A stretch of 64,000 nucleotides of DNA from Actinomycetes bacterium (GCA_025360105.1 JANYCT010000057.1:1-64000); one strand, 5' to 3'; shown: positions 42,071 to 51,770, counted from the stretch's first letter. Notes: generated from the sequence alone by a model not told the origin. Made by a program: numbers and translations.

Positions 42071-43645
42071 TCAGCAGCGGGTTCCGACGGCTGGCGGTTT
42101 CTGGGTGATGAGATAGTTGTCGACGGCCTTCTGCGAGCAGTCGTTCACGCTGTAGCCGGTGTGCTGATCAGCTTCGACCACCAGCAGCACGCCCCGCTCG
42201 AGCGCCTTGGTCATGTTCTCGGAACTCGACAAAGGCGTGGCCGGGTCTCCGGTGGTACCCACGACAAGAATCGGCCCAGCGCCCTTGCCCGTGATCGCCA
42301 CTTCGGGATCCTTCGGGGGCGGATAGAAGGTACAGAAGTAGTTTCCGGTGGTGCCCGGCGCAAAGCGCGGCGCGACAGCGATGTACTGAGCAGCATCGGC
42401 ATCTTCCTCGGCCACGGTGGGCCGCTCGGGCCTGTCCATGCAGCTGATCGTCTGGAAGGCCTCGAGCGAATTGTCGTAGGTGCCATCGGCCCGACGCTGG
42501 TAATACGCGTCGTACAAGGCGAGCAGTCCGGCGCCCTTGCCATTCTCGGCGTCGGCAAGCGCCTTTTCGAGGTCGGGCCAGATCGATTGCGAATACATCG
42601 CCTGACCAACCGCTGTGAGCGCCATGCTACGAGTGACACCTGGTCGACCAGATTCGCTGGGGATCGGCTTGGCGTCGATGGCAAGCATCAACGCATCGAA
42701 CGCCTTCTCAGCATTGCCATCATTGTGGAACGCGCACGTGCTGGCCGCACTACACGCCTTGAGGAAGGTCGTGAGCGCATCCTCGAATCCCTTGCTCTGC
42801 TGAAGCCCACTGGTGAGGAAGTCAGCGTTGGGATCGGAAGCGCCATCGAGCACCGCGGCGCGCACGGTGGCTGGGAACAGCGTTGCCCACGTCGCACCGA
42901 GCTCGCTGCCGTAGCTGAACCCGAAGTAGGAGATTTTCGTTTCGCCGAGCGCCTTGCGGATGGAATCCACATCGCGCGCCGAATCGTTGGTGCCGATGTA
43001 CTGCAGAACCTTCGCGTTCTTTGTAACGCATGCCGTCTCGAACTGCTTGGCGACATCAATGAGTTTCTGTCGTTCGGCATCGGTGTCGGGCGTGATGTCG
43101 GTGTTCGCGAAGTAGTCGTCGTAGTTGTCGACGCAATCGATGGCCGGGGTACTCACGCCAGTGCCGCGGGGGTCCCACGCCACGATGTCGAAGCGAGCGA
43201 GCAGCGGGGCGCCGTAGATTTGATCGGCCTGCAACGCGAGTTCGCTCCCGGCAAAACCTGGACCGCCAGGGTTCACCAACAGGGTGCCGATGCGCTTGGC
43301 CGTGTCTGTGGCCTTGTGCCGTGTTACGTACAGCGTGAACGTGCCCTTCGATGGGTCGGTGTAATCGATAGGCACGTTGAGGTGCCCCTCCTGCGTCGCT
43401 GCGTTGGCCCCGACACTCTTCCAACCGAACGGATCGGCTCCGGGCTTGGTCGACGCATCAGTGCCAGCGGGGACCGGGGATGTGCCATCGGTTGAACCGG
43501 TCGATCCCACGGTGGTGCCCTGCGGCGTTGGATCGGTGCGTGACGCGCTCTGAGTGGCAGTTACACCGTCATTGATTCCATCACCGCATGCAGCCAGCAG
43601 AACAGCCGCGCAGATGAAGGTGGCGGCGAGACGTGGAGAACGCAT
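42071..43645 (-). CDS. secreted alpha/beta hydrolase, tripeptidyl-aminopeptidase-like lipoprotein
   Basis: A 524-residue lipoprotein (lipobox LLAAC, Cys20) with a Ser/Thr/Gly linker and an alpha/beta hydrolase domain of the SlpD/SlpE (TAP) type. The oxyanion region is NPGGPGFAGS, DIVAWDPRGTGVS precedes the nucleophile elbow GFSYGSELG, and the C-terminal TAP domain holds the Asp region (LVVGTTGDPATPL) and the His (EADQHTGYS). Streptomyces relatives cut tripeptides from proteins at the surface. TACCAT lies seven bases before ATG 43645, so the gene is probably leaderless. Confidence 0.86.
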   Translation of the reverse strand: MRSPRLAATFICAAVLLAACGDGINDGVTATQSASRTDPTPQGTTVGSTGSTDGTSPVPAGTDASTKPGADPFGWKSVGANAATQEGHLNVPIDYTDPSKGTFTLYVTRHKATDTAKRIGTLLVNPGGPGFAGSELALQADQIYGAPLLARFDIVAWDPRGTGVSTPAIDCVDNYDDYFANTDITPDTDAERQKLIDVAKQFETACVTKNAKVLQYIGTNDSARDVDSIRKALGETKISYFGFSYGSELGATWATLFPATVRAAVLDGASDPNADFLTSGLQQSKGFEDALTTFLKACSAASTCAFHNDGNAEKAFDALMLAIDAKPIPSESGRPGVTRSMALTAVGQAMYSQSIWPDLEKALADAENGKGAGLLALYDAYYQRRADGTYDNSLEAFQTISCMDRPERPTVAEEDADAAQYIAVAPRFAPGTTGNYFCTFYPPPKDPEVAITGKGAGPILVVGTTGDPATPLSSSENMTKALERGVLLVVEADQHTGYSVNDCSQKAVDNYLITQKPPAVGTRC

Positions 43646-43652
43646 GACGCAA

Positions 43653-43658
43653 ATGGTA
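43653..43658 (-). promoter_or_regulatory. -10 element for leaderless hydrolase transcript
   Basis: TACCAT on the minus strand ends seven bases before ATG 43645. Confidence 0.45.
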
Positions 43659-43772
43659 CAACGACACCCCAGCGTCTGAACCGGCAGGCCATCGGCAGCC
43701 ACTGACCACCGGTCGTGTGCGTCACGAGGGTCCTTGGGGTAAGCAACACTGACTGCCGTAGCCTTGGCCCCT

Positions 43773-45629
43773 ATGCGAATGGGCCCCCACATGATGCTTC
43801 CTGGCGATTCCGACGCGGTGAAGGACGCCCGACTCAACAAGGGCGCGTTGCGTCGCGTGTGGACGTTTGCACGGCCGTACCGAACCAGCATCAACGGTTT
43901 CTTGCTCACCATCGTGCTCGCCGCATTGCTCTCACTCGTGGCACCGTTCGCGTTTCGGCGCATCATCGACCACTCGATCCCCAACAAGAATCGCCACGAA
44001 CTCACCGTGCTCGCAATCATCGTGGTGCTCGCTGCCATTGCCGATGCCGCCTTGGCCATCGGCCAGCGCTGGTACTCGGCACGCATCGGCGAGGGCCTGA
44101 TCTATGACCTTCGCGTGGCACTGTTCGACAAGGTGCAGCGCATGCCGATCGCGTTCTTCACACGAACGCAGACCGGTGCGGTCATCAGCCGACTGAACAA
44201 CGACGTGATCGGTGCACAATCTGCTGTCACCAGCACCTTGGGTAGCGTGGTGAGCAACGTGGTCGTGCTGATCACGACATTGATCGCGATGGCGGCTGTC
44301 GATTGGCGGCTCATGCTGTTGTCGCTCGTGGTGCTACCGATCTTCGTCATCCCCGCCAAGCGGGTAGGCAAGAAGTTGCAGGTCATCGCGCGTCAGCAGA
44401 TGGAATACAACGCTCAGATGAACACGCAGATGACCGAACGGTTCAACGTGAGTGGCGCGCTGCTCGTCAAGCTGTTCGGGCGGCACGATCGCGAAGTGTC
44501 CACGTTCGCCAAGCGCGCCGTTGGTGTTCGCGACACCGGAATCAAATCGGCCATGTACGGCAGGGTGTTCTTCGTTGCGCTCGGGCTCGTTGGCGCGCTC
44601 GGTGCCGCTGCGGTGTACGGGGTCGGCGGACACCTCGCCATCTCGGGCAGCCTCTCGGCCGGCGACCTAGTGCTGCTCGCTACGCTCGTGTCGCGCATTT
44701 ATCAACCGCTTACCGGGCTCACCAACGCACGCGTCGATCTGATGACCGCGTTCGTCAGCTTCGAGCGCGTTTTCGAAGTGCTCGATGCTCCGGTGAACAT
44801 CGTCGACGCTCCCGACGCTGTGGAGTTGGTCAGCCCGAAAGGATCGGTGCAATTCGACAATGTCACCTTCCGCTATCCGCCGGCTTCGGCCGTGTCGATC
44901 CCATCGCTCGAAGCGCCTGGGCCCCTGGGTGTGGACCCTGATCGCGACGTGCTGAGCGGGCTCTCGCTGACTATCGCATCCGGTGAGACCGTTGCTTTGG
45001 TGGGTTCCTCCGGCGCCGGCAAAACCACGCTTGCGTCGCTCATCACCCGCCTCTACGACGTGACCGGCGGTGCGGTGTTGGTGGATGGCCACGACGTGCG
45101 CTCACTCACCGGTCAATCGCTGCGCGCTGCAATCGGTGTGGTCTCACAAGATCCCCACCTGTTCCACGAGAGCATCGAGTCGAACCTGCGCTACGCCAAG
45201 CCCGATGCCACGGTGGCCGAACTCGACCAAGCGTGCCGCGCAGCGCGCATCTACGACACCATCTCCACGCTGCCCGACGGGTATGCCACCATCGTGGGCG
45301 AGCGCGGCTATCGCCTCAGCGGCGGCGAGAAGCAGCGCCTTGCGATTGCGCGCATGTTGCTGAAGAATCCGGCGGTGATGATCCTCGACGAGGCCACCAG
45401 CCATCTCGACAACGAGAACGAGAGCCTGGTGCAAGCTGCGCTCGATCATGCCCTGCAAGGGCGCACGGCCTTGGTGATCGCGCATCGACTCTCGACCATT
45501 CGCGATGCCGATCGCATCGTGGTACTCGATGACGGCCAGGTCGTCGAGCAGGGCACACATGACGAGCTCATGGCTCTCGGTGGGTTCTACGCACGGCAAG
45601 AACAGGCCAGCCAGACACTCGCCGAGTGA
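43773..45629 (+). CDS. ABC exporter, fused permease and ATPase
   Basis: A 618-residue half-transporter that works as a dimer. Six membrane helices (about 30-340) with the coupling region MPIAFFTRTQTGAVISRLNNDV are followed by the ATPase: Walker A (VGSSGAGKTTLASL), Q-loop (GVVSQDPHLFHESI), signature (LSGGEKQRLAIARML), Walker B (AVMILDEATSHLD) and the H-loop (ALVIAHRLSTI). Of the MsbA/LmrA type, so lipid, drug or peptide export; the cargo is unknown. The start is ATG 43773 or 43779; TAGCCT eight bases upstream suggests a leaderless message. Confidence 0.9.
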   Translation: MRMGPHMMLPGDSDAVKDARLNKGALRRVWTFARPYRTSINGFLLTIVLAALLSLVAPFAFRRIIDHSIPNKNRHELTVLAIIVVLAAIADAALAIGQRWYSARIGEGLIYDLRVALFDKVQRMPIAFFTRTQTGAVISRLNNDVIGAQSAVTSTLGSVVSNVVVLITTLIAMAAVDWRLMLLSLVVLPIFVIPAKRVGKKLQVIARQQMEYNAQMNTQMTERFNVSGALLVKLFGRHDREVSTFAKRAVGVRDTGIKSAMYGRVFFVALGLVGALGAAAVYGVGGHLAISGSLSAGDLVLLATLVSRIYQPLTGLTNARVDLMTAFVSFERVFEVLDAPVNIVDAPDAVELVSPKGSVQFDNVTFRYPPASAVSIPSLEAPGPLGVDPDRDVLSGLSLTIASGETVALVGSSGAGKTTLASLITRLYDVTGGAVLVDGHDVRSLTGQSLRAAIGVVSQDPHLFHESIESNLRYAKPDATVAELDQACRAARIYDTISTLPDGYATIVGERGYRLSGGEKQRLAIARMLLKNPAVMILDEATSHLDNENESLVQAALDHALQGRTALVIAHRLSTIRDADRIVVLDDGQVVEQGTHDELMALGGFYARQEQASQTLAE

Positions 45630-45689
45630 CGGTCCCTCTGTGTCCATGATCCGTACCCGGCTGTCGCACCCCCCGGTCATGATCGCACC

Positions 45690-46817
45690 ATGACCACCGC
45701 GCTCGTTCTGATCATCGCCCTCGCAGCACTTGTCATCGGCGTCGCCGTCACCATCGTGACCATGTCGTCGCTGATGCGCCGCCAGCTTCCTCAGCCAGTC
45801 GGCGCAGTTGGTCACGCCGACGCTTCGGCCGAGCTCTCAGCCAAGAAAGACCTGATCGACGCCCGCCTCGGGCAGATGCAGAGCGAGGTTCACACTGACC
45901 TCGATCGGCTCGTGGCGCTTGTGGGCCAACTCGGCGACGCAACTTCACGACGCTTCGGACAGATGGACCAGTCGCTGCGCGAACACACCGAGGTCACCCA
46001 ACGGCTATCCACCACCACGCAGAGCCTGCGCGAGGCGCTGGCCAGTCCCAACACGCGTGGTCAATGGGGCGAGCGCATGGCCGAAGACATCATCCGCGCC
46101 GCGGGCCTCATCGAGCACAAGCAGTACCTCAAACGCACCGCCGTCGCGGGCGACGCGCAAGGCATTCCCGACTTCACGTTCCTGCTCCCCAAAGGGCACG
46201 TGCTGTTCATGGACGTGAAGTTCCCGATGGCCGCGTATCTGCGCTATCTCGATGCCGACAACGACCCCGACCGGTCCGCAAACCGAGCCGCGTTCCTACG
46301 CGATGTTCGGGCACGGGTGAAGGAGCTGGCCCGGCGCGAATACGCACAGGCCGATGACCGACCGGCCATCGACAACGTCTTGTTGTTCGTCCCGAACGAA
46401 ACGCTCAGCGCCTTCATCCACGAGACGGACCCCGACCTGATCGACGAAGCAATGCGCCAGCACGTGGTGATCTGTTCGCCGCTCACACTCTTCGCGTTCT
46501 TGGGCGTCATCCGTCAGGCCTTCGACAACTTCATGATCGAACAGACGAGCCACGAGATGTTGCAGATGCTCGGTCGCTTCGCTCAACAGTGGACCAAATA
46601 CACCGATTCGGTCGACAAGGTGAAGCGCCAGTTCGATGCAGTTGCGAACTCGTTCCAAGAACTCGCCACCACCCGTCGGCGCGCACTCGAACGGCCCCTC
46701 ACCGATCTCGAGGCGCTCCGCATCAACCGTGGCGTCGTCATCAATGGCGAGCTGATCACAACAGGTATGTCGCCCGCCGATGTGGCCGAACTCGATCCGG
46801 CCCCGAGGGACGAGTAA
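45690..46817 (+). CDS. rmuC: DNA recombination protein RmuC
   Basis: A 375-residue RmuC-family protein, thought to be a nuclease that limits recombination at inverted repeats. An N-terminal membrane segment (residues 4-26), a coiled-coil stretch (40-110), then the RmuC domain: NTRGQWGERMAEDIIRAAGL, GIPDFTFLLPKGHVLFMDVKFPM (PD-(D/E)XK-like core), FVPNETLSAFIHE, and VICSPLTLFAFLGVIRQAF. The helical tail (MLQMLGRFAQQWTKY) is typical. CATGAT lies six bases before the ATG. Convergent with the histidine kinase gene. Confidence 0.92.
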   Translation: MTTALVLIIALAALVIGVAVTIVTMSSLMRRQLPQPVGAVGHADASAELSAKKDLIDARLGQMQSEVHTDLDRLVALVGQLGDATSRRFGQMDQSLREHTEVTQRLSTTTQSLREALASPNTRGQWGERMAEDIIRAAGLIEHKQYLKRTAVAGDAQGIPDFTFLLPKGHVLFMDVKFPMAAYLRYLDADNDPDRSANRAAFLRDVRARVKELARREYAQADDRPAIDNVLLFVPNETLSAFIHETDPDLIDEAMRQHVVICSPLTLFAFLGVIRQAFDNFMIEQTSHEMLQMLGRFAQQWTKYTDSVDKVKRQFDAVANSFQELATTRRRALERPLTDLEALRINRGVVINGELITTGMSPADVAELDPAPRDE

Positions 46818-46829
46818 ATCGGTACTCGC

Positions 46830-48002
46830 TCAGGCAGGGGTCGGCACGCGAAAAGCAACCGAAGCAGCGGCGTCGTCGTCTATCCAGATCTCACCGCCGT
46901 GCGCTTCCACCAGTCCGCGGGCGATGGCCAGGCCCAGACCGCCGCCGCCTGACTGGCGGTTGCGGCTTGGATCGGCGCGAGTGAATCGCTCGAACGCATG
47001 CTCGCGAAACTCAGCGGGGAAGCCGGGACCATCGTCGACGACACGTACCACCGCGCCCCGCTCAGCCGTCACACTCACTCGAACCGTTGATCCTGGGGGA
47101 GCATGGCGAATGCCATTGTCGATGAGATTGCGGATGACTCGACCGAGGGCAACCGGGCTACCCAACACATGTGCGGAGGCGTCGGCATCCAACGCAATCA
47201 TCACGTGGGCCGAGGCAGCCGACGGCGTCAGCGATTCGATGGCCTCGTCGGCCAACTCGACGAGGTCGATCAGCACACGCTCGATCTCAAAGCGACCGGC
47301 CTCAAGCCGAGAGAGCAGCGACAAATCATCGATCAGTGCGCTCATTGCCGTTACGTCGTGCTGCATCGAGCGCAGGTACCGCTGCGGATCGGGTGCCACG
47401 CCATCGATGAGCGCCTCGACGGCAACCTGCAATGCAGCAAGAGGCGAGCGGAGATCGTGCCCGATGTTGGTCAACAGCGTGCGCCGCTCGAGCTCAACGG
47501 CAGCGCGCTCGTGTTCAAGCTGTGCAAGGCGACCGACGAGATCGTCGATAGCTCGACCCACGTGTCCAAGTTCGTCGGCTCGCCCGCTCTGCACGCGTAC
47601 GGAACGATCGCCCGTTTCGATGTTGCGCACTGCCGACTCGAGGTGTCGAACGTCGTCGCCCAGTGGTTGAGAGACCACCACGGCCAACAACGCGGCGAAG
47701 CCGGCTGCAATTGCGAGCACCAAGAGGAACGAGCCCAGTTCTCTACGTGTCAGCACCATCAGCCACGCCGCCAAGAATGCTGCGGCAACGGCGATCACCA
47801 GCGACGACATCGCAACCACGAGCAACGATCGGCGCAGCGAACGCGCCCGCCGCTGATAGCGACGCAGCCACAAACCAATGACCACCGTGGCAACAGTAAG
47901 GGCAGCAAAGGAGAGCACCGTGATCAGCGGGTGATTGGAGATCACATCCTTGAGCGACATCGACATCGCCAGTTGGATCGGGCTCAGCGCCACGCCGGTC
48001 AC
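46830..48002 (-). CDS. sensor histidine kinase
   Basis: A 390-residue membrane histidine kinase. Three membrane segments in the first 115 residues, with no sizeable extracellular domain, are followed by HAMP (VVSQPLGDDVRHLESAVRNI), the H box (LLTNIGHDLRSPLAALQVAV), the N box (IRNLIDNGIRHAPPG), G1 (VDDGPGFPAEF) and G2 (GGGGLGLAIARGLVEAHGG). The stimulus is probably sensed in or near the membrane. The GTG at 48002 overlaps the stop of the response regulator gene (GTGA), so the two are coupled. Confidence 0.92.
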   Translation of the reverse strand: MTGVALSPIQLAMSMSLKDVISNHPLITVLSFAALTVATVVIGLWLRRYQRRARSLRRSLLVVAMSSLVIAVAAAFLAAWLMVLTRRELGSFLLVLAIAAGFAALLAVVVSQPLGDDVRHLESAVRNIETGDRSVRVQSGRADELGHVGRAIDDLVGRLAQLEHERAAVELERRTLLTNIGHDLRSPLAALQVAVEALIDGVAPDPQRYLRSMQHDVTAMSALIDDLSLLSRLEAGRFEIERVLIDLVELADEAIESLTPSAASAHVMIALDADASAHVLGSPVALGRVIRNLIDNGIRHAPPGSTVRVSVTAERGAVVRVVDDGPGFPAEFREHAFERFTRADPSRNRQSGGGGLGLAIARGLVEAHGGEIWIDDDAAASVAFRVPTPA

Positions 48003-48688
48003 GGCTCGAACCTGTACCCGACGCCGTGCACGGTGACGATCCATCGTGGCAGTTCGGCGTTGGCCTCGATCTTTTGCCGGAGCCGGCCGATGTGCACCGT
48101 CACCGTTGCCGGGTCTTGGTAATCGGGCGACGAGGACCACACGTGGTCGAGCAGTTGCGCCCGCGAGAACACCTGCCGCGGTGACTGCGCGAGTTGGACA
48201 AGCAGATCGAATTCCTTCGGGGTCAACAGCACCACGGCATCGTCGACGAACACCTCGCGGGAAACGGTGTCGATTGCGAGCCCGCCGAACTCGAAACGAC
48301 CTGCAGTCTCGGGCACGACTTTGACGGCTGTTCTACGCAGGACGGTGCGCACGCGTACGGCGAGTTCGCGTGGCGAGAACGGTTTCACGACGTAGTCGTC
48401 GGCACCGAGCTCGAGCCCCACAATGCGATCGATTTCGTCGGCGCGAGCGGTCAGCAAGATGACAGGTACATCGCTATTGGCCCGGACGCGCCGCAGCAGC
48501 GCAAGGCCATCGACCCCTGGCAACATGACATCAAGCACAATCAGATCGGCCACGTTGCTGTCCAACCAATCCGATGCCTGTTGTCCATCGGCTGCCTCGT
48601 GCACCTGCACACCATCGAGTTCCAAGTAACGCGCCACGACCTCGCGCACCAGGGGTTCATCATCGACAACGAGAACCTGGGGCGCCAT
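47999..48688 (-). CDS. OmpR/PhoB-family response regulator
   Basis: A 229-residue response regulator. The receiver has the acidic pair VVDDEP, the phosphate-accepting Asp in LIVLDVMLPGVDG and Lys in VVKPFSPREL; the winged helix DNA-binding domain follows (LLTPKEFDLLVQLAQSPRQV, QDPATVTVHIGRLRQKIE, VHGVGYRFEP). First gene of the two-component operon. TATGGT six bases before ATG 48688 points to a leaderless message. Regulon unknown; the TlpA/CcdA operon is divergent from it and could be a target. Confidence 0.94.
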   Translation of the reverse strand: MAPQVLVVDDEPLVREVVARYLELDGVQVHEAADGQQASDWLDSNVADLIVLDVMLPGVDGLALLRRVRANSDVPVILLTARADEIDRIVGLELGADDYVVKPFSPRELAVRVRTVLRRTAVKVVPETAGRFEFGGLAIDTVSREVFVDDAVVLLTPKEFDLLVQLAQSPRQVFSRAQLLDHVWSSSPDYQDPATVTVHIGRLRQKIEANAELPRWIVTVHGVGYRFEP

Positions 48689-48694
48689 GGGTAC

Positions 48695-48700
48695 ACCATA
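48695..48700 (-). promoter_or_regulatory. -10 element for leaderless response regulator transcript
   Basis: TATGGT on the minus strand ends six bases before ATG 48688. Confidence 0.5.
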
Positions 48701-48797
48701 TGGCCACGTCCAGCGCTTGCACAGGGGCCGCAGAGTGTTTCGCGTTTGTTGAGGTTGCCGCATCAGAACTGTGAGAAAGCTTGAACAGAATGCACCC

Positions 48798-49478
48798 ATG
48801 AAACAGAGGGCCCTCAGCACCAACCAACGTATGCGACTCGGCCTGGGTGCTGCGGCACTCAGTCTCGGTGCCGCAGCAGTCGTGGTCGCCGCCCACTCCG
48901 ATCCGGCGCAAGTTGCGGGCGTCACCGCCGGTGCGACGCCCTCTGCCGGCTCGTCAACTCCCAGTACCTCGGCCACTGGCTCGACATCTGCAACGACTCC
49001 CGCCACCTTGCCGACGCTGTCTCGTGCTCCCGAATTGGATACCAGTTCTGGTTGGCTGAACGGGCGTGCCGCCGCAGTGCAAGGTCGCGTCGTGCTCTAC
49101 GAGCTGTGGACCTTCGACTGCTCGAACTGCCGGGCGACGCTGCCGTACGTGCGCGCGTTGTGGGACCGCTACGAACGTGACGGTCTGGTGATCGTCGGCA
49201 TTCACACACCCGAGTTCGCGTACGAGGCCGAGCCAGCAAACATCGCCCGAGCCGCCACCGTGCTGGGAGTTACGTGGCCCGTGCTGCTCGATCCCAATCG
49301 GTCGAACTGGAACGCCTTCGCCAATCGATTCTGGCCGCGCGTGTTCATCGCCGACACGGCAGGCAACGTCAGATTCGACCACATCGGCGAGGGCGGCTAC
49401 GGCCCGATGGAGACCGCGATCCGGGCACTGTTGCGGATCGACCCAACAGCAGCGCGAGCGACCTTCCCGCACTCGTGA
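48798..49478 (+). CDS. TlpA/thioredoxin-like membrane-anchored thiol-disulfide oxidoreductase
   Basis: A 226-residue exported thioredoxin-fold protein. A signal anchor (residues 12-32) and a Ser/Thr linker (45-75) precede the redox domain: VVLYELWTFDCSNCRATLPY with the CXXC pair, IVGIHTPEFAYEAEP, WPVLLDPNRSNWNAFANRFW and the cis-Pro region near RVFIADTAGNVRF. It resembles the DipZ/TlpA C-terminal domain. Its stop overlaps the ccdA-like GTG start (GTGA), so the split pair acts together: CcdA passes electrons from cytoplasmic thioredoxin to this protein outside. Confidence 0.86.
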   Translation: MKQRALSTNQRMRLGLGAAALSLGAAAVVVAAHSDPAQVAGVTAGATPSAGSSTPSTSATGSTSATTPATLPTLSRAPELDTSSGWLNGRAAAVQGRVVLYELWTFDCSNCRATLPYVRALWDRYERDGLVIVGIHTPEFAYEAEPANIARAATVLGVTWPVLLDPNRSNWNAFANRFWPRVFIADTAGNVRFDHIGEGGYGPMETAIRALLRIDPTAARATFPHS

Positions 49479-50146
49479 TCCTTCCGTACCTCGCCCTGTT
49501 CGGCGCCGGTGTTGCATCGTTTCTTGCACCGTGTGTCCTACCGCTTGTGCCGGTGTGGCTCGGTGTGGTTGCGGCCAACGCCCGCACCCGAGCCGTTGCT
49601 GCCACGCTGAGCTTCGTCGCCGGGTTTGCCTGCGTGTTCGCGCTTGCCGGTGTGGCAGCTGGAGTGATCGGCTCTTGGTTGAGCAGTCGGGCCGTCGTCA
49701 TCGTTGGAGGCGCCATGCTCATCATCTTCGGCGCCTCGTTGCTCTTCACCGGCCGCGGGCCGCTTCGCCGCGAGATCAGGCCTCTGCAACGATTTCATCA
49801 AGGAGCACCGTTTCTCATCGGTGTCGCATTCGGTGCAGCATGGACTCCATGCGTGGGACCCCTGCTCGGAGCTGCGCTGGGTGCAGCAGCAGCCGAGGGG
49901 AACCCGGTTCGATCGGGCCTGCTGTTGCTCGCCTATGCCGGCGGTCTCGGATTACCGTTCGTGGTCGCATCGCTCGGTCTGTCGGGGACGAACTCGGCAA
50001 TGGCGTGGGTGCAGCGCCACTCGGCGCGCATCGAGTTGTTCGCCGGAGGACTACTCATTGTTCTTGGTCTGCTGGTGGTGTCGGGTACGTATAACTCTGT
50101 GAGTGGTTCACTGACTCGCGTGCTCCCATTCGTGAAGGGAAATTGA
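49475..50146 (+). CDS. ccdA: CcdA/DsbD-type thiol-reducing membrane protein
   Basis: A 223-residue membrane protein with six helices. The two redox cysteines lie in ASFLAPCVLPLVPVWLG and GAAWTPCVGPLLGA, the paired motifs of CcdA. It carries reducing power across the membrane to TlpA-type partners for cytochrome c maturation or disulfide repair. Start GTG 49475 overlaps the upstream stop codon. The molybdoenzyme gene starts 1 bp after its stop, so all three form one operon. Confidence 0.9.
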   Translation: MILPYLALFGAGVASFLAPCVLPLVPVWLGVVAANARTRAVAATLSFVAGFACVFALAGVAAGVIGSWLSSRAVVIVGGAMLIIFGASLLFTGRGPLRREIRPLQRFHQGAPFLIGVAFGAAWTPCVGPLLGAALGAAAAEGNPVRSGLLLLAYAGGLGLPFVVASLGLSGTNSAMAWVQRHSARIELFAGGLLIVLGLLVVSGTYNSVSGSLTRVLPFVKGN

Positions 50147-50147
50147 C

Positions 50148-51770
50148 ATGCAGGAATCTGATGCGACCCAGCCGGCAACGGTGACCGCTGGTTCGGTTGT
50201 CGCGCACCAGCCACCGCGGTGGTGGGGCGCGCTGATCGGCTTGCTCGCGCTGGGCGCGGGCCTTGCCATGGGTGGGGTGATCGCCGGCTTCTCGCGCGTA
50301 CTGCGATCACCGATCGTGAGCGTGGGAGACCGTGTGATCGACCACGTACCCAAGCCGCTCAAGCTTTGGGCGGTGCGTACCTTCGGCACCACCGACAAAA
50401 CCGTGCTCGTTTGGAGCATTGTGATCGTCATTGCGATCATCGCGGTGCTGGTCGGCATTGTCACGGTTCGCGGACGCACCGACATCGGCATTGCCTTCTC
50501 GGTGCTGCTCGGCCTCGCCGGTGCCTGGGCTGGCGGCGTGGGGCGCAACACCCATTCCGTTGGCGTTTTGCCGTCACTCTTGGCAGGCGCGACGGCGGCC
50601 GGCGTACTGTTGTTGGGGCATCGACTCGCCCAACCACGGGCGCCACAATCGGTGGTGCCAGCTAGCGCGACCCCTCGGCCAGTCGCACAGAGCATGACTG
50701 GCGCACCTGCGCTCGATCGGCGACGTTTCCTCATGGCGAGCGGCGGCATTGCCGTTGCCACAGTGGCGCTCGGTGCGGTTGGCCGCGGGCTCCAGCATCG
50801 CTTCGACTCGGCCATCGAACGCGCCGGAGTCCGCCCACCCGCACCACAGGCACCGCTTCCCGCACCTCCCACCGACCCGGCGCTCACTACCGAGGGTTTG
50901 TCGCCACTGATCACTCCGATCAACGACTTCTATCGCATCGACACCGCGCTCTCGTTCCCGTCGGTTTCTCTGAAGTCGTGGAAGCTCAAGATCACCGGCA
51001 TGGTCGACAACGAGCGCAGTTACACCTACGACGATCTCATGAGTCGCGAGCTGATTGAGCGCGACATCACGATCTCGTGCGTGTCGAACGAAGTGGGCGG
51101 CGACCTGGTCGGCAACGCCCGCTGGATCGGCTGCAGTCTCGACGATCTTCTCGCTGAGGCGGGTATTCACAAAGACGCCGATCAGATCATGGGCGTGTCG
51201 GTTGACGAGTTCACTGCTGGCTTTCCCGTGGCCACCCTCGATGGTCGTGATGCCATCGTGGCGTTGGGTATGAACGGCGAGGCGCTACCCGTGAAGAACG
51301 GCTTTCCAGCGCGCCTGATCATCCCCGGCCTGTACGGATATGTGTCGGCCACCAAGTGGTTGAGCGAGATCCGTCTCACCCGCTTCGACCGGGAACAGGG
51401 GTATTGGGTTCCACGCGGTTGGTCCGCGGAGGCGCCGGTGAAGACCCAGTCGCGCATCGATCGACCCGGATCGAGCATCGCCAAGGGCACCGTCGCCATT
51501 GCCGGTGTCGCCTGGGCGCCGACCCGCGGCATCACTCAGGTCGAGGTGCAAATCGACGATGGCGTGTGGACGGTCACCACGCTCGGGCCGTCGCTCAGCG
51601 ACAACTCGTGGCGACAATGGTGGCTGAAATGGGACGCAACCCCCGGCAAACATCAGATCCGCTGCCGTGCCACTGACGGATCAGGCGACACACAGACCGA
51701 GGAACGCGTCGACGTGGCCCCCAACGGCGCCACGGGCTGGCACACCATTCGGGTGAACGTCGGCGCCTGA
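50148..51770 (+). CDS. molybdopterin-dependent oxidoreductase, sulfite oxidase/YedY family, with N-terminal membrane domain
   Basis: A 540-residue protein. Four membrane helices (about residues 27-165) precede a twin-Arg-like segment (LDRRRFLMASGGIAVATVALG, about 187) and a sulfite-oxidase-fold catalytic domain: DFYRIDTALSFPSVSLKSWKL, the molybdenum-ligand Cys in DITISCVSNEVGGDLVGNAR, FPARLIIPGLYGYVSATKW, and a C-terminal Mo-co dimerisation domain (VAWAPTRGITQVEVQIDDG). The catalytic part should face outside. Related actinobacterial proteins have unknown substrates. It shares an operon with TlpA and CcdA; the YedY/MsrP family repairs oxidised methionine, so a redox-repair role is a reasonable inference. 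Confidence 0.86.
   Translation: MQESDATQPATVTAGSVVAHQPPRWWGALIGLLALGAGLAMGGVIAGFSRVLRSPIVSVGDRVIDHVPKPLKLWAVRTFGTTDKTVLVWSIVIVIAIIAVLVGIVTVRGRTDIGIAFSVLLGLAGAWAGGVGRNTHSVGVLPSLLAGATAAGVLLLGHRLAQPRAPQSVVPASATPRPVAQSMTGAPALDRRRFLMASGGIAVATVALGAVGRGLQHRFDSAIERAGVRPPAPQAPLPAPPTDPALTTEGLSPLITPINDFYRIDTALSFPSVSLKSWKLKITGMVDNERSYTYDDLMSRELIERDITISCVSNEVGGDLVGNARWIGCSLDDLLAEAGIHKDADQIMGVSVDEFTAGFPVATLDGRDAIVALGMNGEALPVKNGFPARLIIPGLYGYVSATKWLSEIRLTRFDREQGYWVPRGWSAEAPVKTQSRIDRPGSSIAKGTVAIAGVAWAPTRGITQVEVQIDDGVWTVTTLGPSLSDNSWRQWWLKWDATPGKHQIRCRATDGSGDTQTEERVDVAPNGATGWHTIRVNVGA

Noticed and set aside
41831-43495. A 554-residue open frame on the plus strand covering tRNA-Ser (CGA)
   Set aside because: It runs through the tRNA gene and antisense to the lipoprotein hydrolase.
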